A stretch of DNA of 64,000 nt from Semisulcospira habei (GCA_036245525.1 BTPG01000008.1:25397199-25461198), one strand, 5' to 3'. Counted from the stretch's first letter, positions 19,135-29,099 are shown. The notes: a model not told the origin generated them from the letters alone. Numbers and translations: made by a program.

Positions 19135-21143
19135 TTATCAAGTGCGCACCTGTCCCCTGTGCTGCGACTTTCAGTGGCCTAGTGACCGGCATAAAGTCTG
19201 TCTTCCGTGTTCTGGCTGCTCCTCGGACCTCGCCTGCGCTGTCTGCTCTTCGTGGCCGGAGGTTCGTTGGTCGGAGCTTTGGAGGTTCTACCGGCGCGAG
19301 CGACCTGTCACAGCACGCCGGGACCCAGTCAAGCTCCCCTCCTCGGACGTGGAGAAACGCACGCCTCGTCTGCCTGGTAAGACTATTCCTGCTACGGTGT
19401 CTGCACTGCCCTTGCCCGCTGACTCCTCTGGCGAGTCGCCAAGTCGGCTTTGTGCCCCCCTCCTTGAGCCCTGGGCACCGCGACTGTTGTCGCCTGTTAG
19501 TAGACGCGTGGGCCTTGTGACCCCCCCTAAGCCCGCTGACTCCTCCGGCGAGTCGCCAAGCCGGCTCCGTGCCCCCCTCCTTGAGCCCCGGGCACCGCGA
19601 CCTTTGTCGCTCGTCGAAACACGCGTCGGCCTTTTGGCCCCTCCGTCTAGTTGTGCCCCCCCTCCTTGAGCCCCGGGCACCGCGACCTTTGTCGCCTGTT
19701 ACTAGACGTGTTGGCCTTATGGCCCCCCCTCCTAAGCCCGCTGACTCCTCCGGCGAGTCGCCTAGCCGGCTACGTGCCCCCCTCCATGAGCCCCGGGCAC
19801 CGCGACCGTCGTCGCCTTCTACCCTTCACCGTGGCCTTTCGGCCCCAGCTGCTAGCCCGGAACGTGCCCCCCTCCTTGAGCCCCGGGCACCGCGACAGTT
19901 GTCACCTTTTCCTCCTCCTCGGGACAGAAGAGACCGTCCCCGTTCTTCCAGGCGCCACGATGTCGACCGTTGGCTTAGCCCTCGTCGCGTGGATAGGAGA
20001 CGTAGCCCCTGGCATTCGTCGTCCTCTCGCTCGACTTCCTCCTATGCCTCCCGTCGGCGCAGCCGTTCTCCGCAGCGCTGGTCCTCTCGGCGCCCCTCAC
20101 CGCACTCCTCTCGTAGGATTCGTAGAGACGACAGGACTCCGCCTCGTTCTCGGCGCAGTAGTTCCCATCGGGATCGACACTCTCATCGTTCCCGATGCCC
20201 TTCGCCTTTTACTTCCCCGCGGCGGCGTCAGCGTAGCCCCTCGGCTTCTCCTCCGCCGCCTGCACGCGTCAGTTTACCTCCTGTGCTTCGGTCTTCTCCG
20301 CCGCCACCGCCTGCCATCGATGGAGAGACCTTAAGCCTGCTGCCGGAGGACTCCGTGTCGGCCTTGCTTGAGTCCGGCAGCCGTTCGCCCTCTCAGGTGG
20401 ATGATCCAGAGTCTCCAGCTACCCTGTCCACTCCTCGTGGCGAGACTCTCCGAGCCTTGGACGCCGCCGCCCGTCTCATCGCGGCTTGCCTTCCCGCGGA
20501 TTCCTGCCCACCTTCCCCACCGCTGAAGAGGAAAGCGGCCGCCTTTGTGGACGCTGCTCGTCAGGTTAAGAAATTCAAGTCGCTTCCCCAGCCGCCTGCC
20601 TTCCGCGACCTAACGGACGCCCTGTCTGCGCACCTCCAGCGAGATTCTGCTTCCGACTCGGACTTCTTCTCCGACCGCCGCTGGCCTTCCGGTGTCGACA
20701 TCGCCTTTCGGCAGTCCTGGTACGTCGGCCACTCGCAGTCCTTCTCGTGCTCGCTGCCTCCGGTGGATCCGCCTGCGCTGGTGCTCGCTGGCGGCTCTTC
20801 CCAGCTCAACCGTGCCCTGCCTCGCGGCCTGGAACGTACCGCCTCACTCGTCCGAAACGCCCTTGCATGTTCGGGATTTTTGGAGCTCCTCACAGAAGCC
20901 TTCATTAACCGTATCGAGGCGGCCTGGCTTCCCTCCGCTCCTCCCCTGCTGTCGGATCTTCACACCTTGGCAGTTGCAGCCAACCGAGCGGCCTACCATT
21001 CGTCCGTCAACGCCATGGCGGCGGCCGCCAACTGTGACCTGATGCGGCGTGATGTGGTGCTCCAGTCCTGCCCGGGTCTTCCCCGTGATGTGAAATCCCG
21101 GTCGGCGCTCCGCTCCTCTTCGGCCCTTCCTGGCAGTCCCTGA
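19135..21143 (+). pseudogene. DIRS B Gag-like protein, main exon
   Basis: The N-terminal part (frame through 19669) has TCPLCCDFQWPSDRHKVCLP, CSGCSSDLACAVCSSW and ELWRFYRRE. These are three Cys pairs with a conserved FQWPSD core and look like a zinc-binding fold. About 4-5 imperfect units of roughly 110 bp follow (PADSSGESPSRLRAPLLEPR-type). After a frameshift in a C-run near 19650-19670, the chain continues at 19670-21143 with a long Arg/Ser-rich region (RRRSRSPQRWSSRRPSPHSS), the acidic GETLSLLPEDSVSALL and the conserved block KKFKSLPQPPAFRDLTDALS. It then reads DIAFRQSWYVGHSQSF and TASLVRNALACSGFLELLTE. It ends early at a frameshift near 21100. The function is nucleocapsid-like by position; no standard Gag family is recognised. 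Confidence 0.8.
19420..19905 (+). repeat. tandem repeats inside DIRS B gag
   Basis: Units of roughly 60-115 bp contain GAGCCCCGGGCACCGCGAC and CTGACTCCTCCGGCGAGTCG. The block around GAGCCCCGGGCACC is present near 19460, 19580, 19670, 19790 and 19880. Unit sequence differs completely from the repeats in the same place in DIRS C and D. Confidence 0.75.
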
Positions 21144-23465
21144 AGGAAGCTAACAAGGACCGTTGGCCCAGCGCCCCCTTGTCTCGCTTTCCGCCAACCC
21201 GCAAGGCCTCGGGTCGCGCCCTGCGGTTCGTCAGACCCTCCGCGACGCCCCCTGCCTCCGCCTCGGCCTCCCGTCCTCTCTCCTCTTCCCGTGCGCCCGG
21301 TCCTGGCCGCGCCCATCCTGCCCGTCCTGCCGTCCCGGCCTGGCCCAAGCCCGCCTGCCGCCCTGGGCGTGGGAGGGCTCCCTGACTTCTGCTTGCCTCC
21401 GCCCCCGCCGACCGCTTCGGGGTCGCCTGTTGGCGGGAGGCTCGCCCTGCACGGAGATGTCTGGCGCTCCCTGTTTCCGGACGACCCGTGGATCCTCTCC
21501 ATTGTCTCAGACGGTCTTCTCATCTCCTTTCGTTCCCCGCCCCCACTTCGGCGCTCCCCCCTGTGGACCGAGATCCCGTCAGATCCGCCCAAGGCCGATG
21601 CCCTTCGCGGAGAAGTCGCTGCTCTTCTCCAGAAAGCCGCTACGGAGGTCGTCGCCTTCCACGACTCCCCCGCCTTCTACAGCCGACTCTTCGTAGTCCC
21701 CAAGCCTGGAGGCAAGTGGAGGCCGATCATCGATCTCTCCGCCCTGAATCGGTTCATCGCCACCCCGTCCTTCCGGATGGAGACAGCCAGGTCCCTTCGC
21801 GCTGCCGTCCAGCCCATGGACTTCGCCGTCAGCCTGGACCTGTCCGATGCCTATCTGCACGTCCCAATCCATCCAGCCTCCCGCCGGTACCTCCGCTTTG
21901 CCATCGACGGGACTGTTTTCCAGTTTCGGGCCCTCCCCTTCGGTCTCAACCTCAGCCCGTGGGTATTTACGCGGATCATGAACGCCGTGGTAGCCAGAGC
22001 CCATCGTTCTTCTTCCAGCCCGATCTCCAACTACTTGGACGACCTTCTTCTGCAGAACCAGTCGGTGGCCTCTCTTCTCCTGGACAGGGATGCGCTTCTC
22101 CTCCTGTTATCTCGCCTCGGCTTCCTGGTCAACGCTGGCAAGTCCGACCTCACTCCCTCTCGCCACTTCGTGCACCTGGGGATGGAGTTTGTGACCGACC
22201 GCAACCTAGTGCGTCTTCCCGAGCCTCGGATCCAGAAACTCGCCGATCTCGCCCGTTTGGTAGCTCAGGAAGCGGCTGTCTCCGCCAGGGTGTGGCTCCA
22301 GCTCCTCGGCCTGATGAGTGCTGCGGCAGATCTCCTTCCCCTCGGTCGTCTGTACTCTCGTCCTCTTCAATTGCATCTTCTCCTCCACTGGAGACCGTCC
22401 TCCGGCGATCTCTCCACCCTGGTGCCGATACCTCCTATGCTGCGGCCCCATCTGCTTCGCTGGACGGACGTTTCTTGGCTCGGCTCCGGGATTCCCCTGA
22501 CCTCACCACTGCCCCGTCTCTCTCTCTGCGTCGATGCCAGTCTCGCCGGGTGGGGCGCTCACCTTCTCCCGAGTTTTTGCTATGCGGCTGGCCGCTGGAA
22601 TGAGGACCTGGCTTCGCGGCACATCAACTTGCTGGAGCTGAATGCGGTTTGGCAGGCCCTCCGCGCTTGGGAACCCGATCTTCGGACACAGGACCTCCTT
22701 GTCCTCTCCGACAACTCCACGGTCGTCGCTTACATACAGAAGCAGGGAGGGACCCGCTCGCCCGACCTCTGCATCCTTCTCTACCGACTCCTTCGCTGGT
22801 GCGAGGACCGCGGCATTTCCCTCCGAGGCCGTCACATTCCGGGTCACCTGAACGTTCTGGCAGACTCCCTCTCACGGCGGGGCCAGCTTCTTCACACAGA
22901 ATGGACCCTGCGCTGGGACATCTTTCGCCTGATCTGCGAGCGTTGGGAGACTCCCCTTGTCGACCTCTTCGCCACCAGGTGGAACCACCAGCTTCCCCTC
23001 TTCGTCTCCCCGATTCCCGACCCGCTGGCCTGGGCGGTCGATGCGCTCTCGATCTCTTGGGACGGACTAGTTGCCTACGCCTACCCTCCGACGGTCCTGG
23101 TCCCCAAAGTCCTGCTCAAGCTCCGGGGGTGCAACGCAGTCCTTCTCCTGGTGGCCCCATTCTCCTGGGACAGATCATGGACCACCGACCTGCTCAGTCT
23201 CGCCACGGAACCGCCCCTCCCACTTCCCACCCCTCGCACGATGCTCAAGCAGCCCCGCCAGCCGCTCTTCCACCCCTGCCCCGAGCGACTTCTCCTACAC
23301 GCCTGGCGATTGTGCAGCACGCCCTCTCCGCTAGAGGCTTCTCGAGTGCGGCAGTGGACGCTATCGCTTCAGCCCGCAGACCTTCCACCAGACGTGTCTA
23401 CGAGGGAAAGTGGCGAGTGCTTCGTGCCTGGTGCTCTGACCGTCGTCTCTCCCCCGTCGACCTGA
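21144..23465 (+). CDS. DIRS B reverse transcriptase / RNase H / methyltransferase-like polyprotein segment
   Basis: The open frame 21291-23465 (724 residues) has GGRLALHGDVWRSLFPDDPW, then RT blocks FYSRLFVVPKPGGKWRPIID, AVSLDLSDAYLHVPIHP (motif A), LPFGLNLSPWVF (motif B region) and YLDD at 22032-22043 (motif C). RNase H follows with LCVDASLAGWGAHLLP, HINLLELNAVWQAL, SDNSTVVAYIQKQGGTR and HIPGHLNVLADSLSRRG. The last part, VDLFATRWNHQLPLFVSP through YAYPPTVLVPKVLLKL and LLVAPFSWDRSW, lies where DIRS1-like elements have a Dam-type methyltransferase-like domain. The frame is the same as the gag frame of 19670-21143, but a segment of about 170 bp between them is shifted. In DIRS C gag and RT are one uninterrupted frame. 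Confidence 0.92.
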   Translation, partial: RKLTRTVGPAPPCLAFRQPARPRVAPCGSSDPPRRPLPPPRPPVLSPLPVRPVLAAPILPVLPSRPGPSPPAALGVGGLPDFCLPPPPPTASGSPVGGRLALHGDVWRSLFPDDPWILSIVSDGLLISFRSPPPLRRSPLWTEIPSDPPKADALRGEVAALLQKAATEVVAFHDSPAFYSRLFVVPKPGGKWRPIIDLSALNRFIATPSFRMETARSLRAAVQPMDFAVSLDLSDAYLHVPIHPASRRYLRFAIDGTVFQFRALPFGLNLSPWVFTRIMNAVVARAHRSSSSPISNYLDDLLLQNQSVASLLLDRDALLLLLSRLGFLVNAGKSDLTPSRHFVHLGMEFVTDRNLVRLPEPRIQKLADLARLVAQEAAVSARVWLQLLGLMSAAADLLPLGRLYSRPLQLHLLLHWRPSSGDLSTLVPIPPMLRPHLLRWTDVSWLGSGIPLTSPLPRLSLCVDASLAGWGAHLLPSFCYAAGRWNEDLASRHINLLELNAVWQALRAWEPDLRTQDLLVLSDNSTVVAYIQKQGGTRSPDLCILLYRLLRWCEDRGISLRGRHIPGHLNVLADSLSRRGQLLHTEWTLRWDIFRLICERWETPLVDLFATRWNHQLPLFVSPIPDPLAWAVDALSISWDGLVAYAYPPTVLVPKVLLKLRGCNAVLLLVAPFSWDRSWTTDLLSLATEPPLPLPTPRTMLKQPRQPLFHPCPERLLLHAWRLCSTPSPLEASRVRQWTLSLQPADLPPDVSTRESGECFVPGALTVVSPPST

Positions 23466-24412
23466 CGACCCCTCAGCTCGCGGACTTCTTCTTCTGGCTC
23501 TTCCGAGACCAAGGTTTGGCTCCCATCACGATCCGTGGCTATCTCTCCATGATTGCCGACACCTACCGTCACCTCGGCCGTCCCGACCCTGGCGCCTGCA
23601 AGGACCTGGCCGACCTTATGGCGCATTTCGGGTTGCAGCGTCCGGTTTCCCGCTCCCTCGTTCCACGCTGGGACCTCCCCTGGGTCCTCACCTGGCTGAA
23701 TTCGGACCGTTTCGAACCGCTCCATCTGGCCAGCTTCGCGGACGTGACTCGGAAGACCTGCTTCCTGGTGGCCCTCACCACGGCAGACCGCGTCAGCGAG
23801 CTCCACGCGCTCTCGTCTCGCCCATCCTGCCTGCAGTTCTGAGTGGATGGCTCCGTTCAGCCTCTCCCGGATCCTTCCTTTCTCGCTAAGACTAGATCTC
23901 CCTTGACGGCACCTCAGGTCATTGCTATTCGGCCGCTTAAAGGGCCCGACCTTCCTCGGGAGACTCGGCAGCAAGATCCGGTGAGTGCACTCCGTATCTA
24001 CCTGCGTCGCTCCAAGTCCGTACGGAGGGGACGGACTCGTCAGTTTTTGCCTCTGACCGCCGGCAGAACTGACATCTCTGCCCAAACCATCTCCTCCTGG
24101 CTCCGCTGGGTAATACGGTCCGCCTATCGCGACCTTTCCCCACAGGGAGCCGAGGCCCTCAGGATACGCGCCCATGAAGTTCGCGCTATGGCCGCAAGTC
24201 TCGCCTTTGACCGCAACTGCGCGGTTAAGGACATTGTGGCTGCAGTGGGGTGGCGGGCCGAAACCACCTTTGCCCGCTTCTACCTCCGCGACCTGACAGT
24301 CCAGCGCGACAACCTCTCCCTGGTGGGCAACATCTCTGCGGCACAGCACTCCCTTCCAGGCGCCCCTGGCGCCTTAGGTATGCACTTCGCTAAAATTGTC
24401 GGGAGTGTGTGA
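23150..24412 (+). pseudogene. DIRS B tyrosine recombinase, one in-frame stop
   Basis: The frame overlaps the end of the RT ORF by about 300 bp in a different phase. It reads FSSAAVDAIASARRPSTRRV, YEGKWRVLRAWC, LADFFFWLFRDQGLAPITIR (N-terminal SAM-like domain), RKTCFLVALTTADRVSELHA (first catalytic Arg), IRAHEVRAMAASLAFDRN (His-x-x-Arg) and TTFARFYLRDL (Tyr nucleophile). A TGA at 23840-23842 after CLQF interrupts it where DIRS A and C have an Arg codon. The start of the protein is not clear; no ATG near 23150 stands out. It is presumed to integrate circular element DNA. Confidence 0.87.
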
Positions 24413-24496
24413 TCAGGAGTGACGGGCCGTCTTCGTCCCTAATGAGGTTTCTGAAAGGGATTGTGCGGCACCCTCCTCCTTTTTGGCATTCTTCCT

Positions 24497-24598
24497 GACA
24501 GTCATGTCATCGGTAATGTGTTTTGAGGAAACAAATTAATTTTTCTCTAAAATGTATTTTTTCGAAAAATACTTACCGATGACATGACTCGGAGGTCC
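24497..24598. repeat. DIRS B internal complementary region
   Basis: The region reads CAGTCATGTCATCGGTAATG, then TGTTTTGAGGAAACA (complement of the left end), AATTAATTTTTCTCTAAAATG and GTATTTTTTCGAAAAATAC, then TTACCGATGACATGAC (complement of the right end). The palindrome GTATTTTTTCGAAAAATAC is present here and, slightly altered, at the right terminus. Confidence 0.88.
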
Positions 24599-24630
24599 CT
24601 CCCTCCTCCCCGCTTGCCGCTGGTAACTCC

Positions 24631-24799
24631 GTAGACAACTGGCTAAAGGAGACACCACCGGGCACGTGACCGGATGGGCAGGGGAGGCTGCTCTCGTCCC
24701 TGTTAGGGATCCCCGAGAGCCTCCTGGGGGGACCCTTTGGGTCTTAGGCTAAAATTGGTAAGCAAGTAGACTATTTCCTGACAGTCATGTCATCGGTAA
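24631..24799 (-). repeat. DIRS B right inverted terminal repeat
   Basis: The repeat runs from GTAGACAACTGGCTAAAGG to GTCATGTCATCGGTAA and pairs with 18544-18714. The terminal extension GTATTTTTCGAAAAAATAC plus ATTTTAGAGAAAAATTAATT follows to about 24839. Confidence 0.88.
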
Positions 24800-24839
24800 G
24801 TATTTTTCGAAAAAATACATTTTAGAGAAAAATTAATTT

Positions 24840-25969
24840 TTTAGAAGCGTGTCGGGCAACAGTTTTTATTAAAACCTCTTTAAACTCAACTTTTGTTAAT
24901 GTTAAAAGTGTTTTAATATACAGGCGTGTCGTACCTGTTATGCATCTATTCCAACGTAATAGTGCTGGATATTTTTCCCATTGTCGCCTTCTCTCTTCGC
25001 TCAGCACTCGACTTTCCAGTCCTTCCCTCAAACGGGCAGCATTCACACATACAATACTTTACTATTACACCCTTTGGCAACATTAGGTTTTTTTTCTCTG
25101 ACCTAGCATTACATGTACATCGGAAAATGGTCCATCCAAGCCCGCACTCTTCATACTGTGCACTAAACGACCGACTGCAGCAGACGACGCACCTAACGAC
25201 ACTGACTGTGTGACGTCATTTGCGTTCAATCAATTTGTGCATACAATTTGACAGGAGTTGCAGTCGAAACGAAAGCATAACACCAACAAACCCACAAACA
25301 AAGCAACAGGTTGAACCAAAAGGTCGGGCAGGCCACAAGACAACAGCAGCCTCACCCAAAGTCTATACGTCCTCTCTCACACTGCGCACTCATACAATCA
25401 CTTCACTTCATAGCAACCGGTGCACGAATATATATATAGGCTAAGTCGCTGGTGAACGAATACATGGCTCTCAAATTTGTACTCAAGACTTTTTTTTTTT
25501 ACAAAACAACCACACCCTCAAATAACAAACCTCATTTTGTAGCAACATAAACAATTTACTCCCTCAAACAACTAAAATACCCCCCCCCTTTCCTTTCGTA
25601 TCTCTCCACTTCAGCTCACCGACGCAGTTGACCTATATCAGCTATTATGCTGTTTATAGCTCAGAAGGGTGATGTCATACACATGCCCATTTTAGGGGCT
25701 TTGTGCACACATACACACACACACACACACATTCACAGCTGGGACAAGTTCAAACACACCGGAGGCGTGTCTTTTAAGCACAACAGTGCATGCGTTAACG
25801 CCAGAATGAGAAAAACTGATTTTTGTATTCTTTATGAATCTTTACCGCAAGACAATGCAGAAACAACCCTAAGAAAAAAAATGGGTGTCTGATTTGGACA
25901 CCCAGAATTTTACACTCACCCATTTGCCATAAAGATGGTAAAGACAGTCACCCATTTTTGGTCTTTTGT

Positions 25970-26023
<54 letters not shown>

Positions 26024-26216
26024 GTGATCAATTGTGCATGGCTAGGAAAATGAACAAGTAAAAGGCAGCATTGTAGAGGTGGGTTTTGAGAATGGGTTAC
26101 ATTTTACAGCGATGATGATTAGATGATTTGAAAAATGTAATGAGTTAGTTTGTTTGCATTCCTGGGCTAAAAATTCCCAGTGCTCATGTTACGTGATAGT
26201 CTAAGTCATAGTTGTA
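24840..26216. other. intron sequence without a gene
   Basis: I see no gene here. (AC)n microsatellites occur at about 25708-25733 and 25972-26022. A small inverted repeat with ATGGGTGTC and GACACCCA lies at 25880-25903. Confidence 0.5.
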
Positions 26217-26929
26217 CAGTGGAGTCCGCTTAACACAAATTTCTGGGGACACGGAAAATCACTTCGTGTTAAACGTATTTCGTGTTAACCAATATGGCCT
26301 CAAAATTGATCACGGCCCTCAAGGAGAAAGTGTGTAAGACGTGTGTGTAAATGAGTACAAGTTTAAAAGTGCACATTATCATACTTTATGTGCATACCTT
26401 CAGCTCACTAGGAAAACACAAGGAAACGTGTACAGCTCGCGTATTTAATGTAAAATCCATTAGGTAAAATCCATAGTAAGTTACAATCCATCAGGTAAAA
26501 GCAACACAAGGTGAAGTACAATCCCGCATCGGTAAAGGATTGTGTTGGTACACGAATGATACAACATGAATACAGTTCAGAAATGCTAGCCAATGAGAAG
26601 ACGGATTACAACAGCCGAAGGCTATTCAGCCAATCACAGACTAGAGTTCGCTCTGATATGTCGTGTACCACCACAGCGCGAGAGCGACATGTGAATTGGT
26701 TTTCGGTGAATGGAATCTGTGTTCGTGTTAAACAGGTGAATAATAGTGAAATTGCCCTGGTTGGGAACCGAAACCAGCTTCATGTAAAGCAAAATTTCGT
26801 GTTAAGCATTTTGTGTTATCAGTGAAATTTTAATATAGAATATAAAAGGACGTCGGCCAGGAATGCAAAAACGGTTCGTGTTAACCGGAAATTCGTGTAA
26901 AGCGAGTTCATGTTAACTGGACTCCACTG
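26217..26929. mobile_element. non-autonomous pogo/Tigger-like DNA transposon
   Basis: The element starts CAGTGGAGTCCGCTTAACAC and ends, as complement, CAGTGGAGTCCAGTTAACAT. It is flanked by TA on both sides (26215-26216 and 26930-26931), which fits Tc1/mariner-superfamily target duplication and the CAGTGG terminus typical of pogo/Tigger. Several internal sub-terminal repeats of TTCGTGTTAA type are seen near both ends. It has no transposase ORF. Length is 713 bp. Confidence 0.75.
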
Positions 26930-26931
26930 TA

Positions 26932-28436
26932 GTATGATACAATCACACCAGACGCCCGCACGTAGGGTTCTTCTAAAGAAACTTCACTCAGCTGCAACTC
27001 GTCATACGTGGCACAAGGTTGTAGACCACACTGGAGTAACAGTAATATAAGTGGGCTTGTTTATCCTGTTGTGAGTTACTGAAACCTCATTGATATGCAA
27101 ATAAGTTAAGTATGTTACTTGTTAGTATAATTACTATAAATTGAGGCACTCTCTTTACACAAGACAGCTAGTTCCGTCTTCTTCAAGAGAGAATGAGAAT
27201 AGGACCTAAGAAAAGAGGAAGACCACAACAGATACCCAACATAACTGTTGACTGTAGGCTGTTCCTTTAGCTCCACTTATTGAAAGAGGAGGGTCACACC
27301 TGGGCTGAGATTAGTTCCCTCTTCAATGATATCCTGAATCATCAAGAGCTACCAACACCGCTGGGCAGGGGCGCATGTGGGAAGGCCTATTTGGAGGAGT
27401 AGATTTAGCAGAAAGTTTGGCCAGAGAAGTGGAAGAAAAGATCGTTCCAAAACGTGGACGCCAGAACAAATCAGAAGTGACATCAAGTAGTTGATGTGGT
27501 AAAAAAAACAACAACCTTGCACGTCAGCTACGAGCTCTTTGTCAAAACAACTTGAAACTCTTGTCATGCGTGCGCACACGCCGGCACACGCGCGTATGCG
27601 CACACACACAACACACATGCATGAACACATACACTTTGAACGAGTGAGAAGAATTTGTTCATAGTAATAAATACTCACTTTCAAATGATGCTTCATGTTC
27701 TGCTGTACAATTTGATATAAGAACCATGCTTTTAACTATAGTAGCTGCTGAGATATGGCCATTTTAGTTCAATGCGCATCTCTACCTCAATTCCTTTTGT
27801 CAAAATTTTTGATTTTTCTCATTTTTGAGGTGATTTTGCAAAGTGACCATGCATTTGTGAAGCCTGAAAAAAAATTAGCTAAGACAACACACTACTTTGA
27901 CCAGACAGACTACATTACAGAACTGTGCATTTATAAATGTTGAAGTTATAGTTGGCTGAAAAATCTATCATAATTTTCCGTGCAAAAGAAAATGAATCCT
28001 ACTAAAAAGGTACCTAATTCTTATCCAAAATAACTCAAATGAATATCGGATCTTTCCTATGATTAACACACACATGTTCTCAAAGAATAACACAACCACA
28101 AATGTAACAGCTCATCCAGCAAGGGGATTGCATGTGTGGCTTTTATTACCTCACCATGTAGGTGGTCACTCTCGGACTTTAGAGGAATCAATTGATACAT
28201 ATTTGGGTCTGTAATTTTGGACCTTACAGCTCAATGCTGCAAGGTCTAAAATCACTGACCCACACACATTCCTAATGTGTCTATTGATATAAGAAAATTT
28301 CAGGGGATCAGCTTTTTGTTGTCATAAAAGATTTTATACAAGTGAAATAATTTTAATTGAAAAAGTGGCATACGGGCCTTTAGCGGGTTTTAAGTCAGGT
28401 AGCCTGGTGCGTCAATGAATTATTTGGTATTTTCAG
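26932..28436. other. intron sequence without a confident gene
   Basis: A degenerate reading around 27190-27490 (GPKKRGRPQQIPN, then HLLKEEGHTWAEISSLF) looks like an old helix-turn-helix fragment of a transposon, but it has stops and no full domain. A hairpin near 28203-28262 carries CTGTAATTTTGGACCTTAC and a complement, and belongs to a dispersed family seen repeatedly downstream of 56.7 kb. Confidence 0.4.
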
Positions 28437-28542
28437 GCAAGCCAGCAATTGCTCATCGAGACATCAAATCCAAGAACATTCTGGTGAAGAATAATGGCGC
28501 ATGCTGCATTGCTGACCTGGGTCTGGCTGTCAGATACATGAG
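28437..28542 (+). CDS. BMPR1: BMPR1 catalytic-loop exon (HRD, DLG)
   Basis: The acceptor is TATTTTCAG at 28428-28436. The exon reads [18 protein letters not shown] with the catalytic Asp codon at 28460-28462, then [13 protein letters not shown], where DLG replaces DFG as in all TGF-beta family receptors. The exon ends with two bases of a split codon before GTACTT, a non-optimal donor. The 11-kb intron before it holds DIRS B. The 24-kb intron after it holds the DIRS D cluster, whose left end is only 183 bp downstream of this exon. Confidence 0.94.
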
Positions 28543-28744
28543 GTACTTTCTAACTCTGTCGTAAGAAACTATGTGTTCAGAGAGGTGTCTGTATATATAA
28601 AGACTGTGCACAGGCCATGGGAGATGGATTAGCTATGACAGAGTCGCAAAGGTAGAGTCGGATTAGAATGGCACATAGGACTGTGCTGTTCTCCAGCAGA
28701 GAGAAAATGGAATAGAATGTTGCTGTTTGTTTTCTCTAAACTCT

Positions 28745-28915
28745 TACCGATGGCATTACTAATTGGAAGGTACACTTAGCTTACCGATTTCAGCCTAATC
28801 ATCTGTTGTGTACACTACACAAACAAGGAGGTGAAGTAGGGAGTCGTTACCAAGAAACCCTGAGTGGCCTCCCCTGCCTCCCTATCCAGTCGCGTGCCTG
28901 GCAGCATCCCGCCAG
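28745..28915 (+). repeat. DIRS D left inverted terminal repeat
   Basis: The repeat runs from TACCGATGGCATTACTAAT through ACCGATTTCAGCCTAATCA to CGCGTGCCTGGCAG. It is complementary to 51578-51747 with more mismatches than in the other elements. Confidence 0.8.
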
Positions 28916-29091
28916 TCTTTACATTTAGTTCACCGTGAACGGTTGTGTACAGCCTTCGTCTCTTCGGCTGTGTATGGTCGGATAACCGGTGGTCTTGGCG
29001 TTTTGCTTGGTGTTGTGTGTGGTTGGATTACCTTGGTGTAGATTACCTTGGAGGGCAGTCACTGGTGGGATTACCTGGCAGCTTGTGGGTG

Positions 29092-29099
29092 ATGACAAG
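29092..29099 (+). pseudogene. DIRS D predicted 8-nt initiator exon of gag
   Basis: ATG ACA AG precedes the donor GTAAGG. Joined to the acceptor at 29249 it gives M-T-S-T-Q-V-K-T-C-T-R, parallel to DIRS B and C. The predicted intron is 29100-29249 (150 nt) and ends CTGTTACAG. The survival of this pattern in an otherwise ruined element supports the model. Confidence 0.65.

Larger units (their letters stand above)
18527..24839 (+). mobile_element. DIRS B: DIRS1-like tyrosine-recombinase retrotransposon
   Basis: The element begins TTGTTTCCTCAAAACACATT and ends GAGAAAAATTAATTT, and both termini are joined as complements in the internal region at 24497-24598. It has inverted repeats of about 170 bp. 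The genes in order are gag with a predicted intron, RT/RNase H/methyltransferase-like, and tyrosine recombinase, the last overlapping in another frame. It carries a few frameshifts and one nonsense codon, so it is relatively recent but not autonomous. It lies in the BMPR1 intron before the catalytic-loop exon and in the same direction as the gene. Confidence 0.93.

Noticed and set aside
20561..23334. minus-strand ORFs across DIRS B (for example 20993-21592 and 23369-24349)
   Set aside because: They are antisense to the gag, RT and recombinase frames, which carry the recognisable motifs.
27190..27490. helix-turn-helix or transposase-like gene (GPKKRGRPQQ, then LLKEEGHTWAEISSLF)
   Set aside because: It has stops in every frame and no catalytic domain. 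At most it is an unidentifiable relic.
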